Assembly (NCBI RefSeq): GCF_016801865.2
Contig: NC_068938.1
Coordinates: 69,653,025 to 69,717,024, forward strand
Origin: Culex pipiens pallens
Lineage: Eukaryota > Arthropoda > Insecta > Diptera > Culicidae
Length of the DNA stretch: 64,000 bases
Direction of reading: 5' to 3'
Shown here: positions 25,201-36,803 of the stretch, in pieces
Position numbering within the stretch: position 1 is the first letter of the stretch
How the letters are laid out: every line of letters starts with the position of its first letter
Translations under genes and position numbers: made by a program
The notes under the pieces: model-generated
Databases searched by the model: none
Told to the model about the DNA's origin: nothing
What the model saw: only the letters and a program-made list of their open reading frames with translations

Positions 25201-25857
25201 TATCTTGTCCTAGTGATTGTAATTTGCATCAATTAGGGGAAATATACCCATTTTAATCACACTAAGCCGTTTGACCAATTCTCATCACTTTTGCCGTTTT
25301 CCGCTATTAAATCAACATTTTCAGATGTATCAACAATGGAGAGTTGCTTGCTCACTTTTATTTGAGCTATTTATTACTTTGGAACAGTCAAAAACACTTT
25401 ATGAAAGCTTTAATTCATGATCAAAGTGCTGATAGGCCGATAATAGAAATAGGCTGAGAAAGGGTATAGTTCCCCTACGTGTTATTATTGAATAAAGGGA
25501 ATTAAACACGATTTTTGTTGAGGCAAAATTAAATAAAGCTGACTCAGGCAGGTTGCCTGCTTTGTTTGTTTGCCCGCATTTGTTTGCAGAAACGTAAGCC
25601 TGCATACATTTGGCTTTGTTTGCGAGTTTGGCAAACTGTCAAACACAAAAAAGTGCCTATTCGTTTGTTTGTTTGTTTGCCATAGTCTAATCGCTTCTTG
25701 GCCCCTTAACTACCCTAAAGTGATATAGATTTTTTTTAAATCAAAGATAGGGGCCAAGATGGTGGTGATGATAAATAATATACCTAAAATTTGATCTAAA
25801 AATTAAGAAAATTAAAACTTGTTTTACTTTTTGTTACTAATGTTTACATGTTTGACA
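25201..25857. other. No gene recognised
   Basis: AT-rich sequence with a GTTTGTTTGTTTG run near 25662-25678. Confidence 0.4.
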
Positions 25858-25936
25858 CTGAGATTGGGTCGTACAAAAATGCTGAAATTTCGATGACCCA
25901 ATCTCAACCGAAGAAGCAATATCACCCCTGATGACG
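25858..25936. mobile_element. Fragment of the TCATCAGGGGTGA palindromic MITE
   Basis: It contains GAGATTGGGTCGTACAAA, TGACCCAATCTC and CACCCCTGATGACG, the same blocks as the complete copy at 32946-33057. Confidence 0.55.
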
Positions 25937-27268
25937 AGGGCTAGTGATTTTTCACGGCGAAAAAAATTAAATTACGCGGCCTGCCAATTTCAAAACATTG
26001 GTATTTCACGGCAATTTCGCGGAACTCAACAATCTGCCTAAAATTAACGCAAAATTGTGTTATTTAAGAGTAGTTGTGTACAGGAAAGTTGCTGAAAAAG
26101 TAAGCAGTTGTTTAAGATACAAATATTATCCCCTGACACAAAGTATTTAAGACAGTAAAAAAGTTGTGAGCTCACTTTCGTGAAATTTTGCAAACTTTTT
26201 ACAACAGGAATTTTCGATTCAACCATCCCAATTTTACTGATATTTTTCAAATTTGATTTGCTAAAATATCTTTAAAACGAATTACATCCTTCAATATAAA
26301 TAAAAAATAATCACAACTATTTGATAAATCCACCAATAATAGAATAAGTAGGATAAGAGATATTACATTTTATTTGCAAATGGTTTTGAGGAATAATGAA
26401 ATTTGAGTATTTAGCCAAAATTTCATTTAGAACAGTTTTGTTTACCATTTCGTCGCTTGTGTGCTATATTGTGCGCGTCTGCTGTAAAAAGATAGGACAT
26501 GCCACAAGATAGCACACAAGTGACGATTTGTTATTGATAAGTCCAGAAAATTTGAAAATGTTTCAAAGTGCCTAAAACAATTTTTAAAAACATAAACAAC
26601 TTTATTTTTGTACAAAATTTCCTTTTTACAGAGATTAAAAAATAAATAGCAAAACTGCTCTGCAGTTTCTTTCTTTGTAGTTTTAAAAATCGTCCTTTCA
26701 CACTTTTCAGACTTTTTGTCAAGATTATACAGACACGGCCTTTGAGGAAAATGGCATCCCTCTACACGGCTTTTTCGTGGCGATCAGGCCCGACCAGTTG
26801 AGGTTATGTGAATTCAGACCATTTTTTAAACTGCTTGTAATTTAAGATATGTAAATCAGATCTTGAAAATTCTTACTCCACCTAAAAAGTCTTCTTATAT
26901 GCTTTCTAAAAATATATAACATGTGAGGGTTTCATGAAAAATCACCCCTCTAATTAAAAAGTTCATTTTCCGAGTGATTTTATAGCCTTTCCTAAGTAAG
27001 GTGAGGAAGGCAAAACATGCTTTGACCGTCAAATTGTATTATCCAAGGCATGTTACAACCAGAGCTAATTTCGCTGGAACTTTTCGTAAAACATTGTAAT
27101 CAAATTGTAATAAATAATATTTTCGAAAATGAGTTTCAAAATGCCCGTTAAAATGCTTGAATAAAAAAAACTCGATGTTCAAATACACTTAGGGACAATT
27201 GGTTAATTTATTAATAAGAATTTCGTGGCATTTCACGGTATTTACGAAATCTCACGGTCAGGGTCAGG
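25936..27268. mobile_element. hAT-like MITE (CACGGC family), copy 2, degraded
   Basis: The left end GAGGGCTAGTGATTTTTCAC matches copy 1 at 19366. Near 27227-27262 it shares TTTCACGGTATTTACGAAAT, then stops short of the right TIR. A GCCTTCCTC-family piece (26815-27017) is nested inside. Confidence 0.5.
26815..27017 (-). repeat. GCCTTCCTC-family fragment
   Basis: It ends GTGAGGAAGGCAAAACATG and carries CGAGTGATTTTATAGCC, as at the end of 24561-25200. Confidence 0.55.
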
Positions 27269-29128
27269 GTAAGGGAGCGTTCTTTTATAACGTAACGCAA
27301 AAATTTTGAACCTTTGAAAAGGGATTCTGAATATATAATTGAATAAATAAATTAAACAAATCTAATGAAATCCAAAATAAATAAATTTAAATATAAACAT
27401 CCTCCAATTTCCACACCGCACTCGCGACCGAAGAAAAGAAGAGCTTCACCGGAAAAGCAACACCTTTGTCAGGCCACATGTACTGCCATTTTGTTGTGTA
27501 ATGCTATTTCGGAAAAGCCTCGACAAAGGCGTCGTTTACGAGGCCAACCTGACTGTGCAGCAGCGACTTGCGGGTGTGAATTACAATACATCACAACTAC
27601 AGCAATCCATAGAAAGGAAAAGTGTTTTGTGGTAAAAGAAGAACTCGGTAATAGACACCACGTGTGGCATCATAAATCATATCTTTGACACATATGGTGG
27701 ATTTCGCGGCTCCGGCGGAAAACACACATTTGGGAGCTTCCTTTTGAAGGTATTATTTGGGGTAAATATTTGCATAGATGTAGCAATTATTTCGGTAATG
27801 CGATCAGAGCTTTTCTAGAAATCTGTCCAAGCCTATTTTTTTCTATTTGATGTTAAACTTTAAAAACATAACTTGTTAATAACAAAAATCGCTTGTAAGC
27901 TATTATACGCTGAAGAAGGCACTAACCGTTGCCGATATGACGGGTAAAAGCAATCTCGCTACGTGGACATTTTGCTTTATTACTAATTAAATAAGATCAG
28001 TTTAAAAAACGCGTAAAAAACACCATATTGTAAAAGCAATCAACACCAAATGGCGCATTTCTAAAGAGACATTCCATGAATCTCTTAAAGACCCCCTTTC
28101 TAAAGAAATAAATCGCAGAAATAAAACAAGTTTTCATCACAACACAAGCAGCAAACAAAAACAAAACCCAGGTACATTTTTATGCAATGTGGCACTCATA
28201 AATATTTCACTCTAATTAAACCTAACCAACCAACCAACCTTCCAGCCAGTATATGGGAAGAAGCACACAGAACACAGCCTTCGTGATGAGCGCAAAATGC
28301 TCGACGCAAATTAAAAATTACTCCCGCCAAAGAATGTCCCCTCGGAGTCCCCATCTGGGGGAAAAGGAGACCTCAAGCCAAGGACCTGGCCTGGAAAATG
28401 TGAATCCTCTACGGTCGTCGGGTCCTTCAGCGAAAAAAAAAATAGTCCTGCCTGAAAAACTCGCCGCACAACTCCCAGATGGTAATAAAGGCAAGTGTTT
28501 TATTATTTCACATTTTCCACTTTTCTGGCTGAGATACTTTGCAACATTTGTGCACGCTCTCGCGGCATAGAAATCTCACCTGCCAACCCCAGGAAGGCCT
28601 ATGTGGGTGGAATTGGGGGTGTCTTATGTGGCGAAGAGGTGGTGCATGAAAAAAATACCATGCGCTCCACCTGATGGTTATGTTATTGAAGAGGCTTCTC
28701 TCATCACTTGTTATTATGACGTCGTATATGGTTCGTCTTGAGCGGAGAGGTGCAGCAGACCTTATGTGAGGTGCCATCCTTCACACACACACAGCATCGC
28801 GAATGTGAGGGTGGTTGGACGAAGTGGCTGAGTAGGGTGTTCTTGTCAAAATTTCAGAATTTTAAACAATTCAACATTCACCAATTTTGAATTCGATACC
28901 TCAAAAAAACAGCTCCGACTAAACAACAATTTATCATGTTTATAATGTGGTTTATTTTTGATAACAAAACAAGTTTTGCAGCTCAGTAAGTAACTGATTG
29001 TAGTTGTAGTTGAAATTTTCTTAGTCAAAAAAGCCATTTTACTTCATTAGTTTTTTCATACAATGATCGACATAATTTTTCGGACTTGTCATACAAAATG
29101 GGTATATTTGAATAATTGTAACTTTTTT
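27269..29128. other. No gene recognised; half of a MITE at the left edge
   Basis: GGGAGCGTTCTTTTATAACG at 27272-27291 matches one end of the foldback at 54049-54202. The rest, including the moderately GC-rich 28250-28830, has short ORFs but no domain or splice evidence. Confidence 0.4.
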
Positions 29129-29419
29129 GTTGTCGTCAGGGATGCCACTTGTTTTGTAAATGTCTGTAAAAAAGTCTGTGTACAAGGGGTAGGACACAGA
29201 GTAACTGAGTGACTCAATTTTACAAAATTACTCAATGTGGCTCAAAGTTACTCAATCTTCCTCATGATTTTTTTTTCACCGAGTTGCGGAATCTGTGAAA
29301 TAACCAGCTTTTGACAGAAGAGCGTGTTTACAAATAAATTAGAAATATTTTCACCATTTTCACGCCACGATGCTGCTAAAGTTCAGTCAGTCAACGAATC
29401 CCGGAACAAACTATTCTGC

Positions 29420-30070
29420 CTGTTACGGATTGTGCCGTGTTGATCGTCGCCACCGGTACCGGTGAATTTGAGACTCTCGAGAGAATGCCTTGTCGCCTTC
29501 ACGCTCGGTGTTAAACATCTGATCGTCGATGTCAACAAGATGGACTCGACCGAGCCCCCGTACAACGAGGCCCGTTTCGGGGAATCAAGAAGGAAGTCCT
29601 ACATCAAGAAGATCGTCTACAACCCAGCCGCCGTCGCTATCGTGCCCATCTCCGGATGGCACGGAGATAACATGCTGGAACCGACCACTTGTTTCAAGCA
29701 TGGGCCATCAAGCGCAAGAGGGCAAGGCTGACGGCAAGTGCCCACCGACAAGCCCCTGCATCTGCCCCCGGGAACGGGAACCGGTGTGAACAAGCCCGGT
29801 ATCGCCATCGTCTTCGTCCCGGCCAACCTGACCGCTGAAGTCAAGTCCGTCGAAATGCACGAAGAAGCCCTGCCGGAGGCCGTGCCCAGAGACAACGTCA
29901 AGAACGTGTCCGTCAAGTAACTACGTCGTGGAACTGCGAACTCACCGCCCAGGTCATCGTGCTGAACCACCCCGGTCAGATCTCCAACGGATACACCCCA
30001 GTGCTGGATTGCCACACCGCTCACAATACTTGCGAGTTCAGCGAGATCAAGGAGAAGGAGGGGGACATCT
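29420..30070 (+). pseudogene. Broken intronless copy of translation elongation factor 1-alpha
   Basis: Three frames together give a diagnostic series of eEF1A segments in order: CAVLIVATGTGEFE, FTLGVKHLIVDVNKMDSTEP, YNPAAVAIVPISGWHGDN, PTDKPLHLP, EVKSVEMHEEALPEA, NVKNVSVK and a QVIVLNHPGQISNGYTPVLD-like segment. The GTPase-domain N-terminus with its P-loop is missing, as is the C-terminus. Deletions and frameshifts separate the blocks, for example after GTGEFE, after the GDN block and after NVSVK, which meets a stop. The live gene delivers aminoacyl-tRNA to the ribosome; this copy cannot. It lies inside the hAT-type element. Confidence 0.9.
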
Positions 30071-30191
30071 GAAGCAGTCGCTCCGATCTTTTATTATTTT
30101 TACCAGAGACTAAGCGAATGATGCGTTTTTTTATTGTGTGCTCGATTGTGTGTTTGTTTGTTTACTTATTTATTTTGCTCCAAAATCATAC

Positions 30192-30790
30192 CTAGACCCT
30201 CGGCAGAGTGACGACACGAATCTTAGCGGTACCCTTCTGCACCTTGACCTCGATGGCCTTCTTCTCACCCACGGTGGCGGCGACCTTCTTTGCGGCAGCC
30301 TAAGTTGCTCCGGCAGTTCCCTTCTTCTTGTGGACAGCAGCTCCAGTGTCACCGGCGGCTTCTTTTTCAGCACCTTGCTGACCTTGCGCGCTTTCACTTC
30401 ACGCCGATTCTGCGGGCCTGCTTTTCGTTGGTCAGCTTCTCCTAGAAATCTCTGACCGACGACGTCGAAACTTGGCGAAGTTGGCAGCATTCACCAGCTC
30501 TCTGGTTGAAACGGCATCCGGTCCGGGAAAGCCCGTTCGCGGAGTTTGGATCGTTTTTCACGTGGGCAATGTTCCTCATCCGGGCGATTTCGTTCATGGC
30601 TTACCCGCATTCTGGGGCACATCTACCACCCAATCCTTCTCCTTTTCGGCCTTAAACCGCTGGTAGCCGTAAGTGGGAACCGATTTGTCCAACACCTCGT
30701 CGTACCTTTTTGACACGGGCGCGCTACTTGATACCCTTTGCTTTACCGATTTTTTTTCCATTTTTTTGTGAGCGGCCAATTTTATCCAAT
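30192..30790 (-). pseudogene. Broken intronless copy of ribosome biogenesis regulator RRS1
   Basis: On the minus strand, YDEVLDKSVPTYGYQRF, KAEKEKDWVVDVPQN and NEIARMRNIAHVKND appear in order. An EKLTNEKQARRIGVK-like block and a Lys/Ala-rich tail ending TLPRV then stop (30192-30194) follow. These are the order and motifs I know for RRS1, the nucleolar large-subunit assembly factor. Frame changes and in-frame stops break it, and its N-terminal part is missing. The segment 30800-31020 may be more captured sequence from the same source, unidentified. Confidence 0.65.
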
Positions 30791-31414
30791 TCAGTTCTTT
30801 GAAGGTTGCCCTTCTCCCAAAACACCCTACCTCATGGCACGGAATCGACGCCGAGGACCAGGAGTTTATTCCGTCGAATTTGTGTGTCGTGGAAAAAATT
30901 ACGCTCCCGCCAAGGCTCCCGCTGTTTTTGTGTTTTTCAAGTTGTCAGCAAGGTTGTCAGTGTCAGCGTTGAAATGTCAATGTCAAAGTTGTTACGTCGT
31001 TTGTGAAAATCAAGGTGAAGATTGAGACATTCTGAAAAACGTGCGTGGCTCAATGTTACTCAATTCTATTCAAATTTTCTCAAAATCACTCACTGTCCTA
31101 CCCCTTGTCTGTGTATATCTGTGTATTTGTCTAAAATTCAGATATATCAAATTACAGTTATGGAAATCCATCAGAAATTGGATTTTTAAGCATTTGAGGA
31201 CTAACGAAATAAGTTTCGGTTAATATTTATACAAAATATTAATTTATTGAAGTTTTTTAAAAGTCTGTGAACCTCAAAAAATGTCTGGCACAAGCTCAAA
31301 TGTCTGTGAAACCCAGACAAATCTGTGCAGACATCCTTGGTTATCGTGCTAACTTGTCTCACGTGCATTTTGGGCCAAATTGAGTTAAGAACGCTATTTT
31401 GTGCAACTCACAAT

Positions 31415-32577
31415 GCCTCCCCAAGTAACCGCGAGGCACTAAATAGCGGCATTAAATCAGCATTATATTGGCATTTAATACCAGCAAATAATGCTTCAAA
31501 ACATTAAATCAGCACTTTTCCCTTGAGAAATATTTCAAGTGGCGCACAGTGATGCCGATTTAATGCCTCACCGAAAGCTCGAACAAAAAAAACTGCTTTA
31601 TCGACGTCAAGGCTGGGGAAAAAAAAGGACAGCTAGCTGCTCCACACACTAGGTGGTGGGCCTCCTTTGTTTTTTTTCTCCTGTTGCGTTTCATGTGTGA
31701 GTGTGACACTTTGATGTTATTCTTGCATTTTTCTCGTCGATCTCCAGGATGCGCGCCAGCCAACTGATGTATTCCGAAATGAGTGTTTGTTTTGAAAGTT
31801 TCAATTGATGTGGTTGATGCATCGAACATTAAGGAAGACTTTCTTTCTGCTGTTTCGAGTTTCTGGTTCATGAGAAAAACCCGTTGTCATTTTGTTGGAC
31901 GAAAATTATTGACGAGTCACTCAGCAAATTGCGGCCATCCAGTCAAGTACAGTACAATCAATAACGGAAGGCTTGGGGTTAATAGGGACAAGTAATGGCT
32001 AACGGCTAACCTAAACTGTTTTTCCGAGGAGTGCTTGGTCCACGGTTGGCAAAATTTCACAAAGTGTATCAGACTTCCGGAAAGCAGCTTTTTGCTTGCG
32101 AGAAAAGTCATTCAATTTACCAGAGAACTTTTGATAATGTCCTTTGTGCTATGGGCATGTGTTTTGAAAAATTTGGCTTAATTACAGGCTGCAGTTTTCC
32201 ACAAAAAAAAAAAACAAAAAAAAACGCTTCAGTCAGCGGGAATTGAACCCAGTTCACGCAAAAATAAAACTGTTCTACACTGGGGGAAATGCGCCTTAGC
32301 CCGCACGCTTATTGGAACAGTATAACGGGAGAAGGATAAAAGTCAATAAGAGCGTGAATGGCTGAAATGTTTCCCGTATGGATAGGTTACTTTGTTGATA
32401 AACATCAAATGCTTTGAAGCACATTTTCAAGGTCGTTAATGGTGATTTAATGCCAGTTGTAATGCTGCAAAGTTTTGGTACTTTGAGGCATTCGCAAAGC
32501 TTATTTACTACTTCAAAGCATTCGAGTGCTGATTTAGTTCTGAATAAATACTTCAATTTAGTGCTTGTGGTTACTTG
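31415..32577. mobile_element. Candidate element with CCAAGTAACC ends
   Basis: The left end CCAAGTAACCGCGAGGCACT and the right end, whose inverse is CCAAGTAACCACAAGCACTA, are similar over about 24 bp, and GCATTAAATCAGC-like motifs recur inside. A minus-strand tRNA-like block with B box GGTTCAATTCC lies at about 32235-32305. No TSD was resolved. Confidence 0.45.
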
Positions 32578-32945
32578 GGTCATCCTCACCTTCAAAGCTC
32601 CCCAAAATTTGATTTCAATTCAAACCGAAAAAAACTACTTGAATTGTTGTCACTCTTTATATGAAGGAAGTTTCAATCGACACAATCAGTGTCGATTTGA
32701 GAAACAATTTTCTGATCGGTTTGGTATCCTCGGTAAATTTGTAGATTATAATTAGGACTTTTTGCAAAAAAAAGGTACACTGAAAAAAATATCGTTTTTT
32801 ATTTGACTTTTTAACACTGTGGTGCATAAAAGCTTGTCTTAATCCCCTGAAACATGCAAAAAAAATCGAAAAATATTTCATAGTTCATAGTATTTCAGTA
32901 AACCAACTTTTAATTTTTTAAATAGTTGAATATGAATCTAAAATA

Positions 32946-33057
32946 CCGTCATCAGGGGTGACATTGGGTCTGGGGGGTGAAATTGGGTCATACAAAAATG
33001 CTGAAATTTGTATGACCCAATCTCACCTCCCAGACCCAATGTCACCCCTGATGACGG
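32946..33057. mobile_element. Palindromic MITE, 112 bp
   Basis: TA (32944-32945, 33058-33059) bounds near-perfect arms beginning CCGTCATCAGGGGTGACATT. Related pieces are at 25858-25936, 36255-36300 and about 58447-58490. Confidence 0.75.
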
Positions 33058-33059
33058 TA

Positions 33060-34213
33060 CCTTTTTTTCAAAATTACGTCATTTTTATAGATTGGAAACT
33101 TAAGCTATTTGACCAAACCAAAAAAAAAATCAAATATAATTTTCATATTTTGTTTACGGTTTAAATTTTGAGGTCAAAGTCAGAGTGTTTCCATAGAGTT
33201 ACTACTAACTAATTAGTCTATGGTGTTTCTTTGTTTCAAATATATCTACGGTAAAGATTATGTAAATTGGTCATGATTTTTTTCTAGGATGTATATGTTT
33301 TTGTTGAATTTTTGATTAATATTTCTAGAATGACTCCTTACACCTTTATGGTTTTTTCATATAAAAAAAATATTTTTTTTAACTAACATCTGTTTAAAAA
33401 AAATTACAGAACTGAACATACTTGAATTTAATATTTTTTAATTTAATAAATTAATTCAGTATTTAAGAAAATACCATCAAGTAATTTTTGTATATCTCTA
33501 ATACAGGGGTGTCCACTTCTGCAAAACCACCGGCCCATGAAGTCATTTTATCTGGCTCACGATGGCTTTTGCAAATAGTTCAATTACTAGCCCATAAAGC
33601 CGTTCATGAAATAATGATTAAATATGCGTATAAAATAAAAAAAAATCCATAAAATCGAATTTTCACAAAAAAAAACATAAGACATTTTTCAGAAAAAAAT
33701 ATTTGATCGCGAAATTACATCAGAAGGCAAAATAATTCGTATAAATGAGAAACGAATAAAAAAGTTTAAAAAATTAAGGAACAAAAAAAATATTTAATAC
33801 ATTGCAGTGAATTGAATAACTATTCAGAGTATACTTTCCAGCATTAAGCAATTTAGTCCTAAAGCACTATGTAAATTTTTATGTACACCGTTAAAAAACA
33901 CGTTTAAATGCCATTCCTGATTCCTATTTTTCATTTTAATGCAAAAACAATAAGTTGACAAGACAACAATTTTTCGATGGATCAACTATGTTCTCCTTGA
34001 AACAAGCTGTCAAGTATAAGAAGTGTAAGAAAGGCCGTGAAGTTATTTTTTTTTTTCAAAATTGATTTCAAAATCCATTTTGAATCCTTTGCGGTCGAAC
34101 AAAGGGTCATTGCAGTCAGAAAAATAAGCTTTATCATTGTGAACAATAATATCAAAAAATTTAAGCTTAATTTTAGGAGCTCTCTATTTTTTTTTTATTT
34201 GACTCAAACTTTG
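33060..34213. other. AT-rich stretch with one hAT-like end
   Basis: CAGGGGTGTCCACTTCTGC at 33505 resembles the left tip of hAT elements (CAGGGGTGTCCA), followed by a short GGCCCATGAAG block. No right tip was found. No gene recognised. Confidence 0.4.
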
Positions 34214-34649
34214 TGGGGGCCTTCCCCTGTTTGAAAAATGTCGCACGTCGTACGAGTTGTCGCACGGTTTTGATTTTACCGTTTCGATATAGATTGGTCG
34301 AAAGGACGACAAACGTACGACAAACACTCGACCTGCCCGACATTGTTTTTTCCATCGATTTACCTTCAATTCGACGTCGATTATCGTCGACGCAAACAGT
34401 TTGACAGTTCTCTTCAGTTGATCTTGTTCGGACTTGATTGCAACCGAGTCGAACCGAGTTGTTGGTTTTAGGCTTTGGGAGGATTTTGGACAGTTTAAAG
34501 GTAAGTTGCGTTCTAGGTTGAACTACTTTTTCAGCTGGAAAGTTCCGGACGGAGTGGGCGACCGACCGAATCAAAGTGTCTTGTATTCCAGATTTCGGTC
34601 TTCGTAGCGGTATAGGAGGAAGAGGAGGAGGAGGAGGAGGACGGGAAAT

Positions 34650-36803
34650 ATGGTTTACTCGGCGGGCCATTCCAGTAGACGGGACGGGAAGGAACCAGTT
34701 TGCGATCGAGGAAGCGGTTGGTGAGTCATGTTTTAGAAACGATGGAGGAGGTGTGCTGAAAGTGCGATTGGACGATCGAAATTAAAAATAGGATGAATAG
34801 AACATCACAAATTCTTAACTTTTCAATCCAATAATTTCAAACAGAGAAATAAAAAAAATCTAAAATACTAAAGCTTTAAAAAAACTTCAACGCTGATTTG
34901 ACTTGATAATTGTAAAATTAAATTATAAAGTTGTTTTTCCTTATTTAAAATTCTAGCATTCCAGAACTTAAGAATGCAAGAATTTGAAAATTCTAAATTT
35001 ATTTAATTTCTTGATATTGTGCAAATTTTTAAAAAAAATATTTTTTTTTTAATTTATTATTTCTTAAAATTCTCAAAGTCTACAAATATTAAAAAAAATG
35101 AAATTCTAAAATATGAAAATTAAGAAATTGACAAAAAATTAAATACTAAAAATCCCTTATTCTTAAATACTAAAATTCTTAAATTCATAAATAATAAAAA
35201 TCTAACATTATAAAGTTCTTAAATTCCCAAAACGTTAATCGCACGAGTTGGAATTTTGAATTCGAAAATTCTAAAAATTATAAGTTCTTAAATTCAAAAT
35301 TGTAAATTCTAAAAATACTAAAATTCAAATAATTCATAAATTTAAATAAAAAAAATACAAATTCTAAAAATTATAAACATTTGAAAAATAAAAAAAATAC
35401 AAAGTACAAAAATTATAAAAATAAAAAACAAAATATATTTTTTTAAGTTTTAAAAATGTTAAAGTTTTTAATCTCTTTTAAATATTTTAAATATTTAGAA
35501 ATTCTTTTAAAAAATCTAAAAATTCTTAAATTTTAAAATTTTAAAATGAAAAAAAACTACAATCTATCATTTTTGAAAATTTTCAAGGATTTTACAATGT
35601 AAAAATAAAAAAAAATTGTCTACTAAAAAACAGGAGTTAGGAGTTTTAGAATTTTAGAATTTTAGAATTTTAGAATTTTAGAATTTTAGAATTTTAGAAT
35701 TTTAGAATTTTAGAATTTTAGAATTTTAGAATTTTAGAATTTTAGAATTTTAGAATTTTAGAATTTTAGAATTTTAGAATTTTAGAATTTCAGAATTTTA
35801 GAATTTTAGAATTTTAGAATTTTAGAATTTTAGAATTTTAGAATTTTAGAATTTTAGAATTTTAGAATTTTAGAATTTTAGAATTTTAGAATTTTAGAAT
35901 TTTAGAATTTTAGAATTTTAGAATTTTAGAATTTTAGAATTTTAGAATTTTAGAATTTTAGAATTTTAGAATTTCAGAATTTTAGAATTTTAGAATTTTA
36001 GAATTTTAGAATTTTAGAATTTTAGAATTTTAGAATTTTAGAATTTTAGAATTTTAGAATTTTAGAATTTTAGAATTTTAGAATTTTAGAATTTTAGAAT
36101 TTTAGAATTTTAGAATTTTAGAATTTTAGAATTTTAGAATTTTAGAATTTTAGAATTTTAGAATTTTAGAATTTTAGAATTTTAGAATTTTAGAATTTTA
36201 GAATTTTAGAATTTTAGAATTTTAGAATTTTAGAATTTGATGATGAGATGATGATTTGATTGATGAGATTGGGTCATATAAAAATGCTGATATTTGTAAA
36301 CGTTTGATCATTAAATGTTTTTAGCATTCTCAAATTTGGTACAATTAAAAATAATAATATTTTCAGATTTTAAAACTATTTGCAATAATCTGAGTTTTGT
36401 ACGTTTTTGTATTAAATTATTTTAGATGTTTTCATTTATAATTGATTACTTTTTCAAAACAACCAATGCGCCATGGGTTTCCTATGTACATAGGACCTTT
36501 TGTAAAAGTAATCAAGAATTCATAAATTTAGTTTTTCTTTTACAGTTCAAAAATACATATTTGAAATTTTATTGTCTTGAAATTTTATTATTATTATTAT
36601 TGTAATCAGAATTTAATTTATAAATTCTTGCCAATTGTTGACTGATGATGTATTTTGTCAGGCAACAAACATATTCCAATCTGATCTTGCCGGAAACCAT
36701 GCATCCCCGTGTGGCCCCGCGTGGCTTTCGTAGAACCTACGGAAGCAGCCACGTTTTCTCGTACTCGTACTCCACAAACCCACGTTGTCTCGTACTCCGG
36801 TAA
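34650..36803 (+). CDS. Candidate 70-residue spliced gene, unknown product
   Basis: A possible transcript starts near an Inr-like TCAGTT (34414-34419). It has donors GTAAGT at 34501 and GTGAGT at 34721, acceptors CAG at 34591 and 36661, and an AATAAA at 37043-37048. Reading 34650-34720 joined to 36662-36803 gives ATG to TAA in one frame, 70 residues, beginning MVYSAGHSSRRDG. The ATG has A at -3. The protein has no domain I recognise. The 1.9-kb intron contains the octamer minisatellite. Coordinated splice sites and poly(A) signal are suggestive, but a chance arrangement or a captured gene fragment in a transposon is equally possible. Confidence 0.25.
35637..36237 (+). repeat. Octamer minisatellite (GAATTTTA)n
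   Basis: About 600 bp of an 8-bp unit, roughly 75 copies, almost perfect. Two units carry a C (at 35791 and 35975), exactly 184 bp or 23 units apart, which suggests a segmental duplication inside the array. Confidence 0.95.

Larger units (their letters stand above)
29183..31107. mobile_element. hAT-type transposon carrying captured host genes, 1925 bp
   Basis: A perfect 8-bp TSD TCTGTGTA (29175-29182, 31108-31115) flanks perfect 14-bp TIRs, CAAGGGGTAGGACA and its inverse. ACTCAAT-type subterminal repeats occur at both ends (about 29210-29262 and 31048-31092). The interior holds no transposase. It holds intronless, broken copies of eEF1A (+) and RRS1 (-), tail to tail. An 8-bp TSD with short TIRs is typical of hAT elements. 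Capture of host sequence by a non-autonomous transposon (Pack type) is the simplest reading. Alternatively two retropseudogenes landed in an older MITE, but no second TSD set was seen around them. Confidence 0.8.
29137..31339. mobile_element. Outer hAT-type MITE, split by a nested element
   Basis: TIRs CAGGGATG (left) and CATCCTTG (right, inverse CAAGGATG) are flanked by 8-mers GTTGTCGT (29129-29136) and GTTATCGT (31340-31347), 7 of 8 identical. Without the nested element it is about 270 bp. TGTCTGTG motifs recur inside both ends. Confidence 0.65.

Noticed and set aside
28253..28570. A small gene of 105 codons
   Set aside because: No domain, no convincing promoter, splice sites or poly(A) signal, and the composition does not stand out.
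29617..30024. A 135-codon minus-strand ORF
   Set aside because: Antisense shadow of the eEF1A pseudogene.
33505..33620. A complete hAT element from CAGGGGTGTCCA
   Set aside because: Only a left-tip resemblance; no right TIR or 8-bp TSD located.
34173..34670. A 165-codon minus-strand ORF
   Set aside because: Its Pro run is the antisense of a GGA repeat and the rest overlaps the transposon end; the + strand splice signals are better.
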